This document shows positions 48,111 to 59,465 of a stretch of 64,000 bases of DNA, in pieces. Where the stretch lies: positions 138,575 through 202,574 of the forward strand of contig NMRB01000093.1 of the NCBI GenBank assembly GCA_002633025.1. Reading direction: 5' to 3'. Below the pieces are notes generated by a model. That model made no database searches and was not told the DNA's origin. It was given only the letters and a program-made list of their open reading frames with translations. The stretch is from Notospermus geniculatus (Eukaryota > Nemertea > Pilidiophora > Heteronemertea > Lineidae). The position numbers and the translations under genes were made by a program. Position 1 is the first letter of the stretch. The number at the start of each line of letters is the position of its first letter.

Positions 48111-49144
48111 CCTGACACTCCTTCGTTGATTTTCCTAGCACCACTAAACTGTGCACGTTGGAAACTTGTGGCTAATAAAGCTCCTTTAGTCAAGGCAGTA
48201 GTCACTTTTGTACTAGCTATATCTGCTTGTTGTAATTCTGAGTCTTCATGAACTGTGGGTAATATTCCTGAAAGTGGTCGCACACTATTAGAACCACTTG
48301 AACTAGCAGTCGTGCTCGTCTTAGGGCTTTCCCCACCATTTTGTACGTATTGCACATATATATCCGACTTCAGAAATGATGGGTATAGTGTGTTCTTCAT
48401 TTGGTCTTCGATTTCCATTTGAGCCTCATCGAATATCATTTGATCTAGCTGCTCCTTTTTGGTAATTTTTTCAACAATAGCCTTCTTTGTCTCCGATTTT
48501 ATAGCAATGGTGGTGTCACCTCGTATATAATTCCTATAGATTAACCGTATCAATTGATTGATTTTCTGAACATCATTAGGAGGCACATTATTTTTAAATC
48601 CCTGACATGCGAACCAGAATTCCAACGTGTTTGCACATTTTTCCGAACTAAGAAACTGCTTGAACAATTTCACACCATCGCTATCCTCTAAAAGATATGT
48701 CAGATTCTCAGCCCATTTGAGGTAGGAAGGAGTACTGTTTTCGGTAAACTGGGGAGAATTTGAGCAACTCCCCTCCGGTTCAAACCCAAGAGGGGCATCA
48801 TCGTCACACAAAATTACTCCTTTTAAACTTGACTGACGTGGAGTCGCCGCCGGTGAATGACTCACTTCACTCATCCTCTTTCCTGAACTTCGACTCGATC
48901 CTCGACTTTTTAACGAATTATAGCTCCTAGTAGAATTACCACTATTACTTCCATGACTCCCGTGATCATTCTCTTCCCCAGGCACTGGGGGTCTAGGAGC
49001 ATCCTCGGTGAACGTACCCCCAGCATCATTCAGAAACTGTGGCGTCTCAATACTCATGTCTACTTCCGTGCCTGAGAACTCCCAGATAGCACCACACAGC
49101 ACACCATCTGTTGACAAATTCTCCACCACACATCAACTGACCAT
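48111..49144 (-). CDS. axin: Axin coding exon 1: start codon, tankyrase motif, RGS domain
   Basis: The open frame continues upstream to a stop, but the first in-frame ATG is at 49057. It starts MSIETPQFLND, close to the vertebrate Axin N-terminus, so 49058-49144 is 5'UTR. The acceptor is a T-rich tract ending TTTTTGCAG at 49145; the donor is AGG|GTGGGT after 48111 (phase 2). Residues 22-29 are RPPVPGEE, the tankyrase-binding motif found in vertebrate Axins. Residues 91-96 (GFEPEG) match the second conserved N-terminal block. Residues about 112-237 are the RGS domain, which binds APC SAMP repeats; YLKWAENL opens it and YPSFLKSDIYVQY closes it. Residues 30-80 are low-complexity Ser/Gly/Asn. The tail of the exon (238-315) is a serine-rich linker with ILPTVHEDSE, like the vertebrate YLPTLNEDEE. 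Identification is by motif order and is very strong. Confidence 0.96.
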
Positions 49145-50520
49145 CTGCAAAAAGAAAAGAATTGTTTTAAGATCTGGTTATTGCAATGATGTTTATATAT
49201 GTAAGTTTGCTTCCAAGTCGCTCAATAGGATGAGCAGAGTGTCCCTCTATAGCCTGAAGAAGGACATAGCTCACTTTCTCTAACCAAGTTTCCAAGCCAC
49301 AAATGTATGAGAAAACATTAGATCATCAATCTTCCGTGTTTTGTTGCAACTTATCATGTGTGTCTCCACAAACACAAGTACACAACGTCATGTGTGTTTG
49401 GATGACAAAGTTACATTACTGATGCATTACTGGTGGCACAACCTAAGACACTTTGATGTCTGTTCCCCAGAGCTAGTTCAATAACCATGACCAAGTTGAC
49501 CACTAGTTGTTCTCTAAATGGGTGAAATCTCCCTACGGTGGCCTGAAGTCACACATTATTAACAGAGCCAAGCACCCATCTCAATATCAAAAGACTATCA
49601 ATTCCAGTGACCATATTGCCTCTAATGGCAAACACCGGACACCCTTTCATGATGTGACCGCAACCCTTGTATCTGTGTATGTATGTCCCCAAGCATGATA
49701 CTGAATACACAGATTACCATCTCGGGCAACATCTTTTGTCAACTTATTATCTTGACCACAAAGGCAGTGATGTGCCAAACCTAACACCGTGTTAAGACAG
49801 TTAGCGTGTCGATTGCCCAAGGGAGCCTCCTGAGTGTACTCTTTGGACAACGGACACTGATGAACTCATCATATTTATGTTTGCCCCAAATTAGGTGTGA
49901 AAAGACCAGAAACCATACACCAGTGATGAGTGCCTTTGATCTCTTGGAAACTGACCAAGTGGACGGATGATCAGCGCAACTTTAATCAGTAATGCAGCGA
50001 AGAGGAGGACAATCATATCAAGGATGTTTCAAGCTTTCCTAATGTGCTAAACATATCACCTCAGTTTCTTCTAGCTAAACTGTATGAGGTTAGCCATCAT
50101 TAAGGATCAAAGCAAAAGCAACATTCAGAGATGCGCATCCAAAATCAGCTATCACAAATTAACATGAACTTGGGTCAAAAAGAGCAAATGAATGATGAGC
50201 CCTGGGATGATCTAAAGGATGATATTACACTTCATGAATAAGGATCAAATGGAATCAGATATGAATGAAAACCACTCAAAAAGTCAGAACGGAAATAGGA
50301 TGGACAAATCGTCCAACTTCAAAGGGGAAGCCATAAACTGATCCATCATGATGGGTCATCTGAATACTGGGGGCAAGAACCTCACTGTTGCATGTGAACT
50401 GGAGGGGTGAATTACAGCAGTCCACCACAGGGAGTGCTCGCTCCACCTTCACTGGCTCAGAGAGATGTAACCAGTGTCCACAATGTAAAACATGACTAAA
50501 CTTCAGAGCAGTGACATCAG
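49145..50520. other. Upstream of Axin exon 1 (5' intron)
   Basis: Non-coding. Heptamers at 49451, 49934 and 50106. It is presumably the intron between an unidentified untranslated Axin exon and 49144. Confidence 0.5.
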
Positions 50521-50601
50521 GGTTCTCCACAGGGTTTGAAACAGACCGGGCGCTACTGTCAGTAACCGTGTGACGTCACCAGCGGGGCAGTGGCTTCCAG
50601 T

Positions 50602-50650
50602 GGGGCAGTGGCTTCCGATATCAGTAACTGATATCGGAAGCCACTGCCCC
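50602..50650. repeat. Perfect 24-bp inverted repeat with one-base spacer
   Basis: Arms 50602-50625 and 50627-50650 are exact reverse complements (outer GGGGCAGTGG, inner GATATCAGT), separated by a single A. A third partial copy (GGGGCAGTGGCTTCCAG) lies at 50584. It is set within a larger AG/C-rich repeat, about 50521-50900, with GACCGGGYG boxes. Confidence 0.95.
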
Positions 50651-50902
50651 ACATGTGTCCTCAGCGGGGGGTCTGGGGGCCTCGCCCAGAAAAATTCGAA
50701 ATCTAGCAGCCCTGAAATGCGATTTCCCAGCATTTCGGAATGCAAATCTAGCTCCTGTCAGTGCTTGCAAAACCTCAGTGTTGTTAAGTGAATAATTTTG
50801 ACCAGGCGGCGATTTTTTTTTGACTGGGTGGTGGATTTTTAGACCGGGTGCTGAGATCAATCCTGCGTTTTAGAACGGGTGCCGCGCCCGTTCTGTTACA
50901 CT

Positions 50903-51050
50903 AGTGGAGAATCCGGCAGTGCAGTGGTAGCAACGGCCTGTATCACCGCCGAGGTTCTGGGTTCGATCCCCAGTTGGACCAATTCTTCATGTAAGGGTGA
51001 ATCTCTGACAGTGCAGGTTTTCTCTGGGGACTCCAGTTTCCTTCTACTGA
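50903..51050 (+). mobile_element. tRNA-derived SINE
   Basis: A box GTGCAGTGGTAG at 50919 and B box GGTTCGATCCC at 50960, with a perfect T-arm (CTGGG..CCCAG). The body GCAGGTTTTCTCTGGGGACT then CCAGTTTCCTTC is a common marine SINE segment. No matching acceptor stem, so not a functional tRNA gene. Confidence 0.8.
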
Positions 51051-51154
51051 AAGATAATGATGATATGCTGATCAAACAAACTTCGCTGTAAACACAGAAA
51101 AATCACAGCCAGTGAACCGAAAACATATATGCCATCAAAGAGAGTTATCTCTCA

Positions 51155-51250
51155 CAGGCACGGATCCAGCGAGGCACACCCGGCCCGTGCCCCCCCCCTA
51201 TTTTTCGGTGACCAACGTTAGAAAAACTGCCCTTTTTCAAAGTGCTTAGG
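51155..51250 (+). mobile_element. 5' fragment of GGATCC-ended hAT-like MITE
   Basis: CAGGCACGGATCCAGCGAGG then CACACCCGGCCCGTGCCCCC matches the left part of the element at 59466. No right end found. Confidence 0.7.
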
Positions 51251-51867
51251 CCTATAACCTCTCATGCAGCAGTCACTGACGATTTTCAGTGCACCAAAAT
51301 TGGCAGCCCTATTGCAGAACACAAGAGTTACATGTGTATTCCAAGCTTCCCATAAGTCACACCTCCACCCCACAACTCATCCTGAGAATATCAGGGGGGT
51401 TTAGCACTGGTTCCCACAGACAATCATATTTCTGCCAGTAAAATGAAAGTTAACCCAAATGGTCCAACAGTAAGTAACCATAAAAGTTATCTGAGTTCAT
51501 ATCACTAAGAGCTATTTATTTGAACAACAGTTACTAAAGTGTCAAGTGGTAATTTTTCATGAGGATGGGAAACAAAGCATACAATTCATAATTTGATATC
51601 ATTTATTACATATAATTCCTTTGATGTAGAAATACTGCACTCAACATGACCCATTTCTTCAAGATTTAAGCGTACAGTGACCTGAACTTATACATGTACT
51701 TTAGATCTGAGATATAATGACTTAGGAAGACAAGTGAGATGCAGATCAGAGGAGCGGCACTTTGATGTAGGCAAATGTGCACCGAGTGAAATAATGTTTC
51801 TCATGGGTGTATAACGTGAGGTCTTTTGCCAGCTATAATGGCCTCCTTACTCTCTGCCCAACATAAA

Positions 51868-52005
51868 TCGTGGGGTGAGGATTCACTGGTTCTATGTCCA
51901 TTTTTTAACTTGACCCAAATTCCCTGTGCATGTAGTCCTTTGCAGGCATAGGAAGTCAGGGTCTTGTTAAAAATGGACATAGAACCAGTCAATCCTCAGC
52001 CCACG
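51868..52005. mobile_element. Palindromic MITE (TCGTGGG..GGTTCTATGTCCATTTTT)
   Basis: The left arm contains ACTGGTTCTATGTCCATTTT and the right arm AAAATGGACATAGAACCAGT, exact inverted copies. Outer TCGTGGGGTGAGGATT / AATCCTCAGCCCACGA. Confidence 0.9.
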
Positions 52006-52379
52006 ACATGTATATGTAATTAATATAACAGCTGATGTTTTAAGCACATGGTAGCAATCCCAAGAACAGCCAGAACAAGTCAGGCAGTTCATAACTGAAG
52101 AACTTCTTCATGTGACTGGAGAGGGCACTCTTTGACATAGGCCTAGTGCAAATTTGTCTGGGCATTTCAGTTCCTCCTGCTGTAACATTGTCCATAGAGC
52201 CAATGAATCCATATGATATTGTTTAGCTCTCAACTCTAGGCCTATTTCAACACCACCCCCTAATCTCTCTCTTCTTCCAGATAGTCTGCACAAGGGTCAG
52301 GAACGAATGCTGATCGACTTTTAAAGGGTTGAAACCTGATATCCTGCAAACTTGAAGCCCCGGAATGAGACAAAACATT

Positions 52380-52862
52380 TCAAACTCTCAAAATTCGGCA
52401 ACCCCAAAAGCAGTCGATACGCCTTCTTCTATACCTGACTGGCCCACCATTCTTCTTGAAATTCAGAAATGCCTGAGACTCATTTAAGCGGCAGCAAATG
52501 GAGTAGTGAACTTCTCCAAATCCGAAGGCAAAACAATCATCTCTCTGCCAGCCATGCCAGCAGCCATATTCTGAATCCCTGACATGCCTGAGTGAAATTG
52601 CCTGGCACCAAAATCTTTGTGAAAAATTCCCAAATTTTTCCTCACCCACCTGTCTGCCTGGCTCAACCATTCCACGCCCGACTCCCCCAATACCGGTACG
52701 AGCCTTCCACAAGTTCCCCCACCAGGCAAACTTTATTCCCTTTGATCTTTGTGATTTCCGAACTCGCGCACCACTAAGCATGCACACTCCATACATGAAA
52801 GCATACCAAGCGTGCTCTACAATGTATATCGCTATGTGTATGCCAACTGACCATTTGCTCAA
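52380..52862 (-). other. Unrecognised open stretch upstream of Axin
   Basis: Two minus-strand frames are open together: 160 codons (52380-52862) and, inside it, 81 codons (52484-52729) with GMSGIQNMAAGMAGREMIV. Neither matches a family I know. Being on the Axin strand upstream of its first coding exon, it could include an untranslated or alternative 5' Axin exon, but no splice sites were confirmed. Confidence 0.2.
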
Positions 52863-53528
52863 ACGACGCTAAGTTCAGATGAGTTGCATACACTAGGGAA
52901 AAGTTAGAATGTCAAAGTAAGAAAGCATATCGATCAAAAACATCCTACAGTTTTGATACATACCGATATCATAGATCATGGTTCAAGAATGAGAGAGAAA
53001 TTGCATTGGTTTTTAGCGCCAGCCCTCACAGCGAACATGACATGCACGAGGACGCCATCATTTTATGCAAATCAGTGGGCTCCTTATGGGAGGCCAATTA
53101 GATAAAAGTGGGAAAACTTTTCTGTGTGCTTTTCATTGGTGTTACGCATAGGTACACCGTTTATGGCTCGAATTCGCGTTGTTGATGGAACTGTGTTGTC
53201 ATGTAAGATGAATGCTTTGAACAGACGACTACCACTTGCTCAGAAATCCAATAATATGTTGAATATCGGAAAAGTCTTAAAACGGGTCATCGATTTTCAC
53301 CTTCGGGACCCTCAGCCTCACTCTGGCCTTTGCAGTGAATCTGTCAAACACTACAATATAAAGGAACTAAAAATCTAAAAGATTTTCCTGCAAATTTTGT
53401 GTGGAAATCTTGATTATTTAAGGTTTGCCAGCCCAAATAAACTGTCTACAATGGGCCACTTTACAGATGAGAGATCTTTTGGGAGTTAAGTATTTCTGTA
53501 AGTGATTTCAACTTTCCCAAAAGGAGAA

Positions 53529-53777
53529 TTAAAGGAGCTCGACGTCCAAGTTGTAAACAAACTGGTTTGTTTACAAACAGTGGCCAGCAAACTAGTTTTA
53601 TTCCTTCGTGAAGGTGGCAGCACCAGTGATCGTTAGACTGGTGCCCGGTCCGATGCAACTCACTCACGATATTCACGTCAGTATATATCATCGACAATAG
53701 GTGGCAGCACCGCAGGCGTCGCGTGGATAGAGAACCAGTGAGTGAGTGTTTACAACTTGGACGTCAAGCTCCTTTAA
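53529..53777. mobile_element. TTAA-flanked MITE (AAGGAGCTCGACGTCC ends)
   Basis: TTAA at both sides; left end AGGAGCTCGACGTCCAAGTT and right end (inverted) AGGAGCTTGACGTCCAAGTT. The interior has AGGTGGCAGCACC twice and a perfect GTAAACAAACTGGTTTGTTTAC fold. Mobiliser unknown; TTAA suggests piggyBac type. Confidence 0.88.
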
Positions 53778-53810
53778 GGGATGGGTAGCAGTAGCCTTCT
53801 GATAAATGAG

Positions 53811-53870
53811 TTTAACCCTTTCGTCAACCCATGGTCAATGGCAATGTACCCTGGATGGTCAATGGAGGAA
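53811..53870 (+). mobile_element. Single piggyBac-like end
   Basis: TTTAACCCTTTCGTCAACC at 53811 resembles the left ends of the 35961 and 40823 elements, followed by an imperfect GTCAATGG repeat. No opposite end was located. Confidence 0.4.
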
Positions 53871-54044
53871 AAACTTTGTCAATATAGATTGATGTTTTGC
53901 AAAGTTGTTCCAAAACTGAGGGGCATTCTTTGAATGGTTCCAACAGTCCAATATCATGACATGGGTCTGAGAAAATTCATAAATAATCAATGAAAAGTAA
54001 AAGAAAAACTCACGTAATCAATTTCCATTAGATCTATTGGCCTA

Positions 54045-54408
54045 CATGTGCCTATTTGGAAGTCTACAAATGACAGACATTCTCTCTCCAACACACAGGT
54101 CCATGGCCTCTGTATGCACTCGGACACTGTATAGTCATAAAAGGACCATAAAAACTTTAATGGCCAGGGTGCCAGCTCAAGTAACAGTTTTATACACGAC
54201 CTGTGTAGGTTGATATACGGGCTATTCATGTGCCTATTCGGAAGTACAAATGACAGACCTTCTCTCTCCAATACATAGGTCCATGGCCTCTGTATATGAA
54301 CTCGGACACTGTATAGTCATAAAAGGGCCATAAAAACTTTAATGGCCAGGCCAGGGTGCTAGCAGTTTTATACACGACCTGTAGATCTAGGTTGATATAG
54401 CCTACGGG
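54045..54408. repeat. Two-copy tandem duplication, period 182
   Basis: Units at 54045 and 54227 share CATGTGCCTATT.GGAAGT, GGTCCATGGCCTCTGTAT and CATAAAAACTTTAATGGCC. High identity, so fairly recent. No coding content. Confidence 0.92.
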
Positions 54409-57220
54409 CTGAGAGAAGATAGCCTACAATACGCGAGAATATCATTCAATGATGATGAACATGGCAATAACAAAATACTAATTAAAGGGAGAGATGTCAA
54501 AAACACGTTCTTCCATCCCTGTCAAGGGTCACTCACCATGTGACCCCCTTCCTTGTTGATGCCTACAGTCATGGGCCTAAAAGGACAAGGTGCAGGTGCA
54601 GGGCAAAGATCTGACTGAAAAGGGATTGTCAGCCTAAATTACGGCAGCATATTGAAAAACGCCAAAATGTTTGATCAATGAATTCCCACTATAGAATATG
54701 AAATCCTTTTCCAAAACTCACCCCTCTCTGTCTGACCCCACGGACCCCCGACATCCGCTTGTGAATCGACGAACAACCTATTGCTATCCTTACCTTCACA
54801 ATATTCACTGCCTAGATCCGTGTACACTTAGCAATTTAAGTAAAACTCGTTTAAAAACTACTTGGACGTATAGGTGCAAAGTTCTAGTACACAAACATCA
54901 AAGCCACATGTCGGCCGCCGACAGTGTTGAACTTGTGACGTCACTCCCTCAGAAGTCACCGCGCCAATCAAGAGCTTGGCTTGACTCAATAAAGCAAAGA
55001 AATGATTCCTGTGTCCATTCTGAATGGGGGTGTCCATTTGAGAGATGAAAAATAGCTGTTATCAAAAAAGCTGCATCCTTTCCTTTCATCCTACAAGATC
55101 ATTGATATCTAAATGGTCTACTCACGTTTTCAGTCTTCTGCGAGTTTGGTAACGATCGGTAAGCGGAGATGGCGTCTCATGCTACCTGTCTACCCTTCCT
55201 TGGAGCAAACCATCCTGACTTCTCAGTACAGGTAGAAGTAGATTTAGACGGAAGATAATTCAAAAGATTTGCATAGTTCAACAATCACAATAACACTCGG
55301 GGATCAAGATAGCCCAGATAGCATGCATGGGCGCGGGTCTTTTACGTTCCGTTGGGTTATGCATTGTGCGGTAATATTTCTCCACTGTAATGCCGGCCGC
55401 TTTTTGCAAGCCGGATACCCAGTACACTGCGGTCTACATTTTAGGGGAGAATTTGGGAACCCATTATTCTGTCCTATTCACCGACTTCCAATACCTTGAT
55501 GTGGCAAGTACAATGCGTGCTCCCGCCGAAGTGCGCCCTGTCATTTCCATCACCACAGCCATTGGAGCGTGAAGATTTTGACCAAACCTATTCTGGACCA
55601 GTCATTTGCAATCTTGGCAGAAGCGACGCCGCCTTCACTGAAATAGTCCCAAATCGCCCCAAACCCAAAGAATCAAGTGTGGCGGGCTTCGGTTTCCTCC
55701 TGCATTCGGCTTTAACCAACTCACTCAGTCTATAATGGCATGACGTTTGGATCGTCGTTTGATTCAATACACCATGCCAAGAAACGCTAAAGCCTCGAAA
55801 AAAGTGTGATGATGATGCTCTTCTGATGGGACTCACATGAATGCATTCGTCGAAGCCAAACGAGCATGGCATCATTTCGGAATTATGCAAATACATGTGT
55901 AGGTACACCGAAAAAAACAGTTTACCTAAAAATCTCTCGTGATAACAAAGACTAGCTAGCTAAGCCTTGCTGAATGCCTCTTACTAAGATCAAAGGGGTT
56001 CCGTTGTACAGAAAGTCCGCGAGCGCGACTACGGAGTGCCAGACAAACAATAGCTAACCCCGGATCAACAGTGACGATGTAGTGGCGGATTGCATACATT
56101 GAAGTTGGCTAATGCCTTGAAAAACCCGTCGAGATCGTGGAACTCGAGCCAATCTAATCCGCCACTTCAAAGCGCGCCGCCAACCTAAATGAGTTAGTGT
56201 TTAGAAAAGGACCATTCATTACACTAGTCCGATCGATGCCATTGGAACCAACCGGCTTTGTTTACCTAATTGTATTTCTTACTCGTTTGCCTAATATTTG
56301 CAGATAATTCGATCGGTGGAAGCATTCGTGTTCTTGCGACGGGTTTCATGGGTTAAGGGCCGACGTCCGGGCGTCGCTGACGTACCAGAGTGTCACGTCT
56401 CCGCGATTTCTGCGCGATAAAGGAGGTTGACAGGATCAACACGGATTATCAGATTATATTCACGAGCTAATATCAAAATGACCTTCCAAATACATCAAGA
56501 TCACGGAAAATGCCCGAAGATTCTTACAATACTCTTCTTGTCCTTCTGTTGGACACTGCATTTTTTATAGAAAATTTTTAGCACCGACATGACCGACCCG
56601 TCGCTAATTTTTCAGTTTGATAAAAGGGTATTGAGGGTCCCCTGTCCTATTGTTCACCCGGGATTGTTCACCGAGTATCTCGCTGCACCCGACCAGGTGG
56701 CCTTCTAATTATTTATTCATTCGGTCCTTTTGAAGTTCCTCAGGAGAGAAAACAGCTTTATTTTTACGCCCTGCATTTATTGCGCTGTTAATTAACGCTA
56801 TGTTTTGAGAGTAAGCTTGACGGACGCGTGCAATTGTTAGCAGCAAGTTGCTCTGTCGCGCATGAACCCTTTGATCATGGCTTTGGCAACAGCCATGCGG
56901 TTTAACAATTATCGAAGTCTAATTGCTTGAGTAAACAACACTGGATGGGGAGAGCGTCTTCTGTTTTAAGCGGAAATTCTCAAAGCGTCGGTCCGCGCTC
57001 CGATTTCACTCTTCGTTTGTCGCCAAGACCAATCGAAACAAACGGAGCTCGCGTCACGTGGTTTTGGCGCCAGAACTTGTGGCTGCAACATGTATTTTGA
57101 TCATGCACCGCTTATCTTCCACCCACGATTACCGACGCATCGGCCGCTTTGAGCACCATTCTACGGCCACAACATCTTGTGAAATATAAAAGCATCCGCC
57201 ACTTCGCCGTCGGGTTACTA
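54409..57220. other. Intergenic region with rising CpG content; probable promoter territory
   Basis: No exon recognised. From about 55 kb CpG and GC rise, interspersed with CACGTGA/TGACGTCA-like words. Heptamers at 54897, 55989 and 56869. As Axin reads left and PEF1 reads right, the Axin start site is likely in or near this stretch, but no first exon could be pinned down. Short frames here show no motif. Confidence 0.4.
57185..57192 (+). promoter_or_regulatory. TATA-box-like motif
   Basis: TATAAAAG within a CpG-rich stretch, immediately before the MITE cluster. About 4 kb upstream of PEF1 exon 1; assignment to any gene is unproven. Confidence 0.2.
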
Positions 57221-57342
57221 AGGCCTCGTTCACACGGACACGCGTAGGGCGTATAGCGTATAGCCTAACGCGTATAGCGTAAAATACTTCTAGCTTGAGT
57301 CAATGAGTGTCCACACGGCGCGTCAAAGGGCGTGTGCGTATA

Positions 57343-57378
57343 ACCAAAAATAGATAAGCGAGCTTATCTATTTTTGGT
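57343..57378. repeat. Perfect 17-bp hairpin
   Basis: ACCAAAAATAGATAAGC and its exact reverse complement separated by GA, inside the first MITE of the cluster. Confidence 0.93.
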
Positions 57379-57514
57379 ATAACGTATAGCGTTAAGTAAC
57401 GCGCCCAAATAGTCTGCAGTATTTTTAGGCCTCGTTCACACGGACACGCGTAAGGCGTATAGCGTATAGCGTTAGGCGTATAGCGTAAAAATACTTCTAG
57501 CTTGAGTCAATGGG

Positions 57515-57625
57515 TCATATGAATAAAGAGTAGCAAATGCTTTTACTTGAATTTTGCAATACAAATGCATTAGGCAATGCTGTACAAATCTGAAGTAAAA
57601 GCATTTGTTCGTCTTTATTCATATG
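57515..57625. mobile_element. Nested palindromic MITE (GTCATATGAATAAAGA ends) with CAATG target duplication
   Basis: Left end GGTCATATGAATAAAGA and right end (inverted) CGTCATATGAATAAAGA; inner AAATGCTTTTACTT in both arms. CAATG flanks both sides. The sister copies in the cluster read GAGTCAATGAGCTG uninterrupted, which is the empty site. Confidence 0.9.
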
Positions 57626-58153
57626 ACGCAATGAGCTGTTCACACGTTACTGCTGTCGTAAATGCATGGCGTTAGCGCATTACGCTCAACGCCATACGCC
57701 TACGCGTACCCGTGTGAACGAGGCCTAAAGCTACGTTTAGCTGACACGCGGAATGCGGATTGCGGAACGCGGAAGCGGAAAATGCAATGCATTTTCTCAT
57801 ACAACATATCGCTTCCGCCGGGGATTCCGCGTCCCTATACCGCGTTCCGGATGTCTGGTAAACGCAGCTTTAGGTCTCGTTCACACGGGCGTATAGCGTT
57901 GAGCGTAACGCGTAGGCCCTATAGCGTAAAAATACTTCTAGCTTGAGTCAATGAGCTGTCCACACGACTGGCGTCAAGGGGCGTATGCGTATAATATTAA
58001 CTCAAGCTAGAAGTATTTTTACGCTCTACGCGTTGCGCTCTACGCCCGTGTGAACGAGGCCTTACGCGCCTTAACGCTTGACGCCTGGGGGACTTTGACG
58101 TCATTACTCTGACCTCCGTGCTGAAGGAATCGTCGCCCATCTTCTTTTATAGA

Positions 58154-58509
58154 GGTTCTTCACTGACGTCACACGGCCGCCATACTGGCCGTCAAAATGA
58201 AGCCTGGAGGCTGCCATCTTGTTCTCGGTTCGAACATTCAGCGGCCCGTACAGACCACTGGGAGCATACAACTCAACAAATCACTTTACCTCTCACAGTT
58301 TCTGAGCATAAGTATTTGGTGTGGTGTGAAAACCGTGTTTAAAACAAAGCGAATCGTCCATACGGCTTGCTGTAGAACAGTGTAGAAGAGGTCCGATGAA
58401 TGCCGAAACGTAAAAACCACGTCAAAAACGCTGGGTTGATGCTGTGACGTTGCGTAATTTGACGGCCAATATGGCGGATATTTGGAGCTGTGACGTCACG
58501 TGAAGAACC
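58154..58509. mobile_element. Nested MITE with GGTTCTTCAC..TGACGTCAC ends
   Basis: Left end GGTTCTTCACTGACGTCAC then GGCCGCCAT; right end (inverted) GGTTCTTCACGTGACGTCAC, with ATGGCGG and TTTGACGGCCA inside. No coding capacity. Confidence 0.88.
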
Positions 58510-58616
58510 AACCGCGTGGCCATATACGCATCACGTGTGAACACGTCACTGAAGTCGCCAACGCGTCGCGTTACGCTCTACGCTATGCGCCCTACGCGTG
58601 CCCGTGTGAAAACGGA

Positions 58617-59465
58617 GACGGGCCGGAGGCGTGGCGATTTTAACCCTCACTGGCCCGAGATGTAGGCCTATACTACCACAACTGGTCAGCTGAACGGGAT
58701 GGCGCGTGTTGAAATATTGGAGAAATCCATGAATTGGTTTTCTATCGCATGGACTTATTTTACCGGTAGACATGCGCGGCACTAGTCATTTACTGATTCA
58801 GCGCCTTATTTGTAACTAATTGCATGTTCTATATCGGGCAATCTGGTTATAATGATCACAGGCCAACTAACCTGATCTCTCAGAAACACTAAGTGAATCT
58901 CATTACCAGATTCCCCATCTACGGGATAACGTCACCTCGTAATTATTTCCAACTAGGTTTGAGGCTAGAACAGATTACTGAGAGGGTGGGGCGTAATCAG
59001 TGATTGTTTCCTTCGCACGAGATCAAAGAGAAGCTTATTGCCTTCGCTACCAAAAATGATTTGACCCAAATTAGAGAATGTGCTTCTTTCGCTCGTTTGT
59101 CTTCATAACCCCCGGCAGGAGGGCGCAATTAATTATTTTTGAAAAACAACTCAATTTTCTCATTGTTTAATGAATGTCTTTTCTCTCTCCTGAGAGCGGT
59201 TACATTTCACGTGCGTTAATTCGCTTTCCTTCTAATGAGCACGGGATGAGTTCGGAGGAATATACCATCAGAAAAAAAAACACTTGCTTGAGTCGCATGC
59301 CGACCGCGTCAACGGAACGCTGTTCCTCTCCAGGTCCTGTCCCTTTCTCCCATATAATTATGGCGTCATATTTCCCGCAAAACATCCTCCCATAGCAGGG
59401 TCTTGTCTCGCTCCTCATCATACACTAGCCTGTGAGTGGATGAAGAGGAGCGAGGTAAAAACCCC
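58617..59465. other. Intergenic, no feature
   Basis: Non-coding between Axin and PEF1; ATCAAAG at 59022. Short overlapping frames at 59174-59421 have no motif. Confidence 0.45.

Larger units (their letters stand above)
15386..49144 (-). other. axin: Axin gene, 5' part (four coding exons and three introns)
   Basis: Gene span assembled from four exons on the minus strand: 49144-48111, 35552-35412, 16154-16040 and 15523-15386. Axin is the cytoplasmic scaffold that holds APC, GSK3, CK1 and beta-catenin in the destruction complex and so limits Wnt signalling. Exon order, reading phase (2, 2, 0, 0) and GT-AG borders agree, and the joined frame gives 447 residues without a stop. The order of parts matches vertebrate Axin: tankyrase-binding motif, RGS domain, serine-rich linker ending SLTDSSVDGIPP, then the GSK3-binding helix. 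The beta-catenin-binding helix and DIX domain are not seen, so the 3' part is missing. The 5' untranslated first exon is also not identified; the exon at 49144 begins after a good acceptor, so at least one exon lies upstream (above 49144). Confidence 0.93.
57221..58616. mobile_element. Nested cluster of palindromic MITEs (AGGCCTCGTTCACACGG family)
   Basis: At least three members of one family begin AGGCCTCGTTCACACGG or AGGTCTCGTTCACACGG: 57221-57426 (right end lost), 57427-57726 and 57872-58062. A fourth right end is at about 58530-58616. All share GCGTATAGCGT words and AATACTTCTAGCTTGAGTCA. Between them 57726-57872 is a different palindrome (AAAGCTACGTTTAGCTGACA ends). A third family is inserted at 57515-57625 and a fourth at 58154-58509. 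Confidence 0.9.

Noticed and set aside
50903-50985. Possible functional tRNA gene
   Set aside because: Internal promoter boxes and a perfect T-arm are present, but no acceptor stem forms and a SINE body follows.
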